Part shown: positions 4,569-6,705 of the stretch, one piece after another
How the letters are laid out: each line of letters begins with the position of its first letter
Position numbering within the stretch: position 1 is the stretch's first letter
Assembly (NCBI GenBank): GCA_964388435.1
Contig: CAYMAH010000015.1
Coordinates: forward strand, 1 to 6,705
DNA: 6,705 nucleotides
Direction of reading: 5' to 3'
Origin: DTNV01 sp964388435
GTDB lineage: Archaea; Micrarchaeota; Micrarchaeia; Norongarragalinales; UBA8480
Notes under the pieces: generated by a model
Databases searched by the model: none
What the model saw: only the letters and a program-made list of their open reading frames with translations
What the model was told of the DNA's origin: nothing
Made by a program: the position numbers and the translations under genes

Positions 4569-5798
4569 ATGGAAATTTTTCTATTTTTTCCACCTACTTC
4601 TATCACTCAAATAGATAAGTTTAATTTTATATTAGTTAATATTTATGGGGGTGTTTTTAATCTTAACTTTCCTCAGATTATAGTATACTTATCTCAAATG
4701 GAGGAAAGTGTAAAAGAAAACTTAAAAGAATTTGAAATTTCTAGTGTCGATTATGATTTTATTTTAAATGAATTATTAAATAAGAAGATAATTTATCTGT
4801 CAAAAAAAAGAAAGCGAATGCCTTTTAATAAAAAAATGGTTTTGAATCAATTGTCAAATAAAACTTTTACAATTCCAAGAACTTTAAATATAGGTGACGT
4901 TACTCTTGAATTAATTCAAACTTGCCCTTATTCTTGTGAAGGTTGTTTTAGAGAAAAAAATTACGGTAATTTAACTTCAATTTCTAGACTTGAAAAGTTA
5001 GTAGATGAATTATACCTTATGGGTTTGTCAAAACTATCTCTAAGTGGGGGAGAAATTACCTCTTCAAAAAATGGCTTTGAAAGATTTAAACATATTTCTA
5101 AATATGCAAAATCAATTGGCGTTGAAATAATAAGTTTGTTAACCACTGGGTTTAATCCAAAAAGAGTTGAAGAGTCTCTGAATTATGTAGATGAAATACA
5201 AATATCTATTGATGGATTGAAAAACACTCACAATTCTTATAAAAAATTTGAAGGTGCTTTTAATAGGGCTATACGTTCTTTAAAAATTTGTGAAAATAGC
5301 AATGTTAGTCTAACAACTAATACTGTAGTTACTCAATCTAATCTGAGAGAAATTCCAAATCTGATTGATTTTTTATCACAATTTTGTATTGATAAAATTA
5401 GGATAACAAAGATAGTGACAGATAATAAAAATTTAAAACCAAGTATAGAAAACGCCAAACTTTTATATCAACTGGTAAAGGAAAAACAAAAGGAATATCC
5501 TAATCTTAATATTGTTAATTCATATACTGATTGCACTGATGTTTTGAACTGTGTTGCAGGGTTTGTTTATGCTCATATAGGCGCAACAGGAAATGTTTTT
5601 GCTTGTGACTATGACACTAAGAATATCGCAGGAAATATTAATCAAAATTCTTTTCAAGACATCTGGACAAATTCTACTGTGATAAAGTCATATAGAAATA
5701 TTTCTGATATTGAATATCCTTGTTTGAATTGTAATAGTAGGGTTTTTTGTTTTGGAAATTGTAGTGTGGAGAATAGTTTTATTAAAAACGGTCTGTGA
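4569..5798 (+). CDS. Radical SAM/SPASM peptide-modifying enzyme with N-terminal PqqD-like domain
   Basis: A 409-residue cytoplasmic iron-sulfur enzyme. Residues 1 to about 80 resemble a PqqD-like RiPP recognition element: a strand pair (FNFILVNIYGGVFNLN) and helices ending in VDYDFILNELLNKKIIYL. The radical SAM core begins at the VTLELIQTCPYSCEGC segment, with CX3CX2C at Cys119, Cys123 and Cys126 for the SAM-binding 4Fe-4S cluster, and the SLSGGE motif at 157-162. The C-terminal SPASM region has CX12GX4C (Cys328, Gly341, Cys346) and CX2CX5CX3C (Cys385, 388, 394, 398). The usual last Cys is missing; the protein stops 11 residues after Cys398, and Cys322 is a possible substitute. Such enzymes crosslink precursor peptides (thioether or C-C bonds). 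The gene is much more AT-rich than hppA. AAGGT (4555-4559) is a weak ribosome binding site. Confidence 0.88.
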   Translation: MEIFLFFPPTSITQIDKFNFILVNIYGGVFNLNFPQIIVYLSQMEESVKENLKEFEISSVDYDFILNELLNKKIIYLSKKRKRMPFNKKMVLNQLSNKTFTIPRTLNIGDVTLELIQTCPYSCEGCFREKNYGNLTSISRLEKLVDELYLMGLSKLSLSGGEITSSKNGFERFKHISKYAKSIGVEIISLLTTGFNPKRVEESLNYVDEIQISIDGLKNTHNSYKKFEGAFNRAIRSLKICENSNVSLTTNTVVTQSNLREIPNLIDFLSQFCIDKIRITKIVTDNKNLKPSIENAKLLYQLVKEKQKEYPNLNIVNSYTDCTDVLNCVAGFVYAHIGATGNVFACDYDTKNIAGNINQNSFQDIWTNSTVIKSYRNISDIEYPCLNCNSRVFCFGNCSVENSFIKNGL

Positions 5799-5800
5799 AA

Positions 5801-6553
5801 ATGAAGATAGATAAAGATTTTATTATTCGGAGATATAAAAATAAAATCAGACTGAAGAGCTACGCGTCCAGAGCTGGAAAAGGTCTTTTTCCAGAGGAGG
5901 AGCTTTTGATTAAAAAATACATAAAATACAAGTCCAAGATTCTGGTTGTTGGTTGTGGTACGGGTAGAGAGATTATAGGCTTGAAGAAGATAGGCTTCAA
6001 AAACATTGTTGGGTTGGACGTCTCTCCAGACATGATCAGAGAAGCAAAAAAACTAGTCCAACACGTAAAATTTATTGTTTCCGACATCAACGATTTTCAC
6101 TCAAATGACAAGTTCGATGTTGTTCTATACCTTAATAATATTATCGAACAAATACCTAGTTTTTTAGACAGAAAAAAAGCCATTTTAAAATCCAAAGAAT
6201 TGCTAAGAGGAAACGGCATTATTATTCTAACCACGCACTCAAGTTTTTATCCCGGAAGCTTCGGATCAGTTTTAATTAAAAACTTTATTTTATACCTACT
6301 CTACAAACTAGGTCTAAGGAAATACTCTCCTTTTGATTATGTAAATGAAAGAGACAAGATCTACGCGCATTTTTCAAACCCTTTTGAAATCAAGAAAATC
6401 CTTCATGAAAACCAGTTCATAATCAAAGAAATAAATTCTAAAAAATTTATACTAAATAATAAAAAATCTTCTTTTTTATATCTTTTTGATGAACCCATTT
6501 ATTACATAGCAGAATTGAATCTCATAAAAAACAAATCTAAATATGGTTATTGA
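5801..6553 (+). CDS. Class I SAM-dependent methyltransferase
   Basis: About 250 residues with a Rossmann methyltransferase fold in the first two-thirds. Motif I is ILVVGCGTGRE (about 47-57), the acidic end of strand 2 is VGLDVSP (Asp73), motif III is FIVSDIND (Asp95), and motif IV is FDVVLYLNNIIEQ. The C-terminal part (about 150-250) carries a hydrophobic segment, KNFILYLLYKLGL, and has no recognised domain; it probably binds substrate. The ATG lies two bases after the radical SAM stop. An in-frame GTG at 5795 overlaps that stop (GTGA), so coupling is likely with either start; ATG is preferred. The context suggests methylation of the modified peptide, but small-molecule, lipid or other targets cannot be excluded. 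A terminator-like hairpin follows. Confidence 0.85.
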   Translation: MKIDKDFIIRRYKNKIRLKSYASRAGKGLFPEEELLIKKYIKYKSKILVVGCGTGREIIGLKKIGFKNIVGLDVSPDMIREAKKLVQHVKFIVSDINDFHSNDKFDVVLYLNNIIEQIPSFLDRKKAILKSKELLRGNGIIILTTHSSFYPGSFGSVLIKNFILYLLYKLGLRKYSPFDYVNERDKIYAHFSNPFEIKKILHENQFIIKEINSKKFILNNKKSSFLYLFDEPIYYIAELNLIKNKSKYGY

Positions 6554-6559
6554 ATGATG

Positions 6560-6589
6560 TAGGTGATGTTTAGAGCTCACCCTATTTTT
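6560..6589 (+). terminator. Terminator-like hairpin after the RiPP operon
   Basis: TAGGTGA (6560-6566) pairs with TCACC-C-TA (6577-6584, one unpaired C), followed by five T (6585-6589). It sits seven bases after the methyltransferase stop and before the convergent PIN gene. Confidence 0.5.
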
Positions 6590-6627
6590 ACACTCAGGCA
6601 TCATAGGGAATGGAATAAGGCGTAATT

Positions 6628-6705
6628 TCACTCAAAGGGATTCAAAACCGCCACTCCAGTTTCTCTAAAATCCTTTGAGTTTTCGGTTATTATTTTTGCG
6701 ATTCC
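6628..6705 (-). CDS. PIN-domain (VapC-like) protein, C-terminal end
   Basis: The minus-strand frame, open at the window edge, gives 25 residues before TGA: GIAKIITENSKDF followed by RETGVAVLNPFE. 'iiTeN-x-kDF---gv-vlnPfe' is the usual ending of PIN-domain proteins, in which the Asn/Asp belongs to the acidic metal site. Most archaeal members are VapC toxins, which are Mg2+-dependent RNases paired with a VapB antitoxin gene normally located upstream, here outside the window. It is convergent with the methyltransferase. It could be a stand-alone PIN nuclease, as the rest of the gene is not seen. Confidence 0.7.
   Translation of the reverse strand, partial: GIAKIITENSKDFRETGVAVLNPFE

Overview
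The window looks like a piece of an AT-rich archaeal genome, probably from a small-genome (DPANN-type) lineage. Four things point that way. The leucyl-tRNA synthetase tail is of the archaeal type. A tRNA carries an intron bounded by a bulge-helix-bulge splice motif. Promoters are TTTAAATA/TTAATATA-type TATA boxes. Ribosome binding sites are of the GGTGAT type, or absent. TGA is used as a stop codon. The lineage is an inference; archaeal origin is well supported.

Layout. Positions 1-321 hold the C-terminal end of leucyl-tRNA synthetase (+). Convergent to it, 432-887 (-) encodes a small ankyrin-repeat protein whose consensus TATA box is followed directly by a 16-bp inverted repeat that looks like an operator. 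The stretch 888-1267 has no protein gene, but it contains an 11-position stem (1130-1178) that may belong to an unrecognised structured RNA, and a 9-bp inverted repeat just before the tRNA. Positions 1268-1361 are a tRNA-Cys(GCA) interrupted by a 23-nt intron between nucleotides 8 and 9. Thirteen bases later, without a ribosome binding site, an acetylglutamate-kinase-like gene begins (1375-2136). A hairpin with a T-run ends it and merges into the promoter of a K+-independent H+-pumping membrane pyrophosphatase (2232-4220).

From about 4341 to 6590 lies a compact, very AT-rich unit that reads as a RiPP (ribosomally made, post-translationally modified peptide) locus. A dyad and TATA box place transcription start at the ATG of a 50-residue Lys-rich peptide ending in YETWCRHTD (4401-4553). 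Next comes a radical SAM/SPASM enzyme with an N-terminal PqqD-like leader-binding region (4569-5798), then a class I methyltransferase (5801-6553) that is coupled or overlapping, then a terminator-like hairpin. The inferred scheme is that the enzyme binds the leader and crosslinks the short C-terminal core, and the methyltransferase adds a methyl group. No transporter or protease is visible. The window closes with the tail of a PIN-domain (VapC-like) protein on the minus strand.

The strongest items for a second look are the archaeal RiPP locus and the tRNA-Cys with an intron at 8/9.
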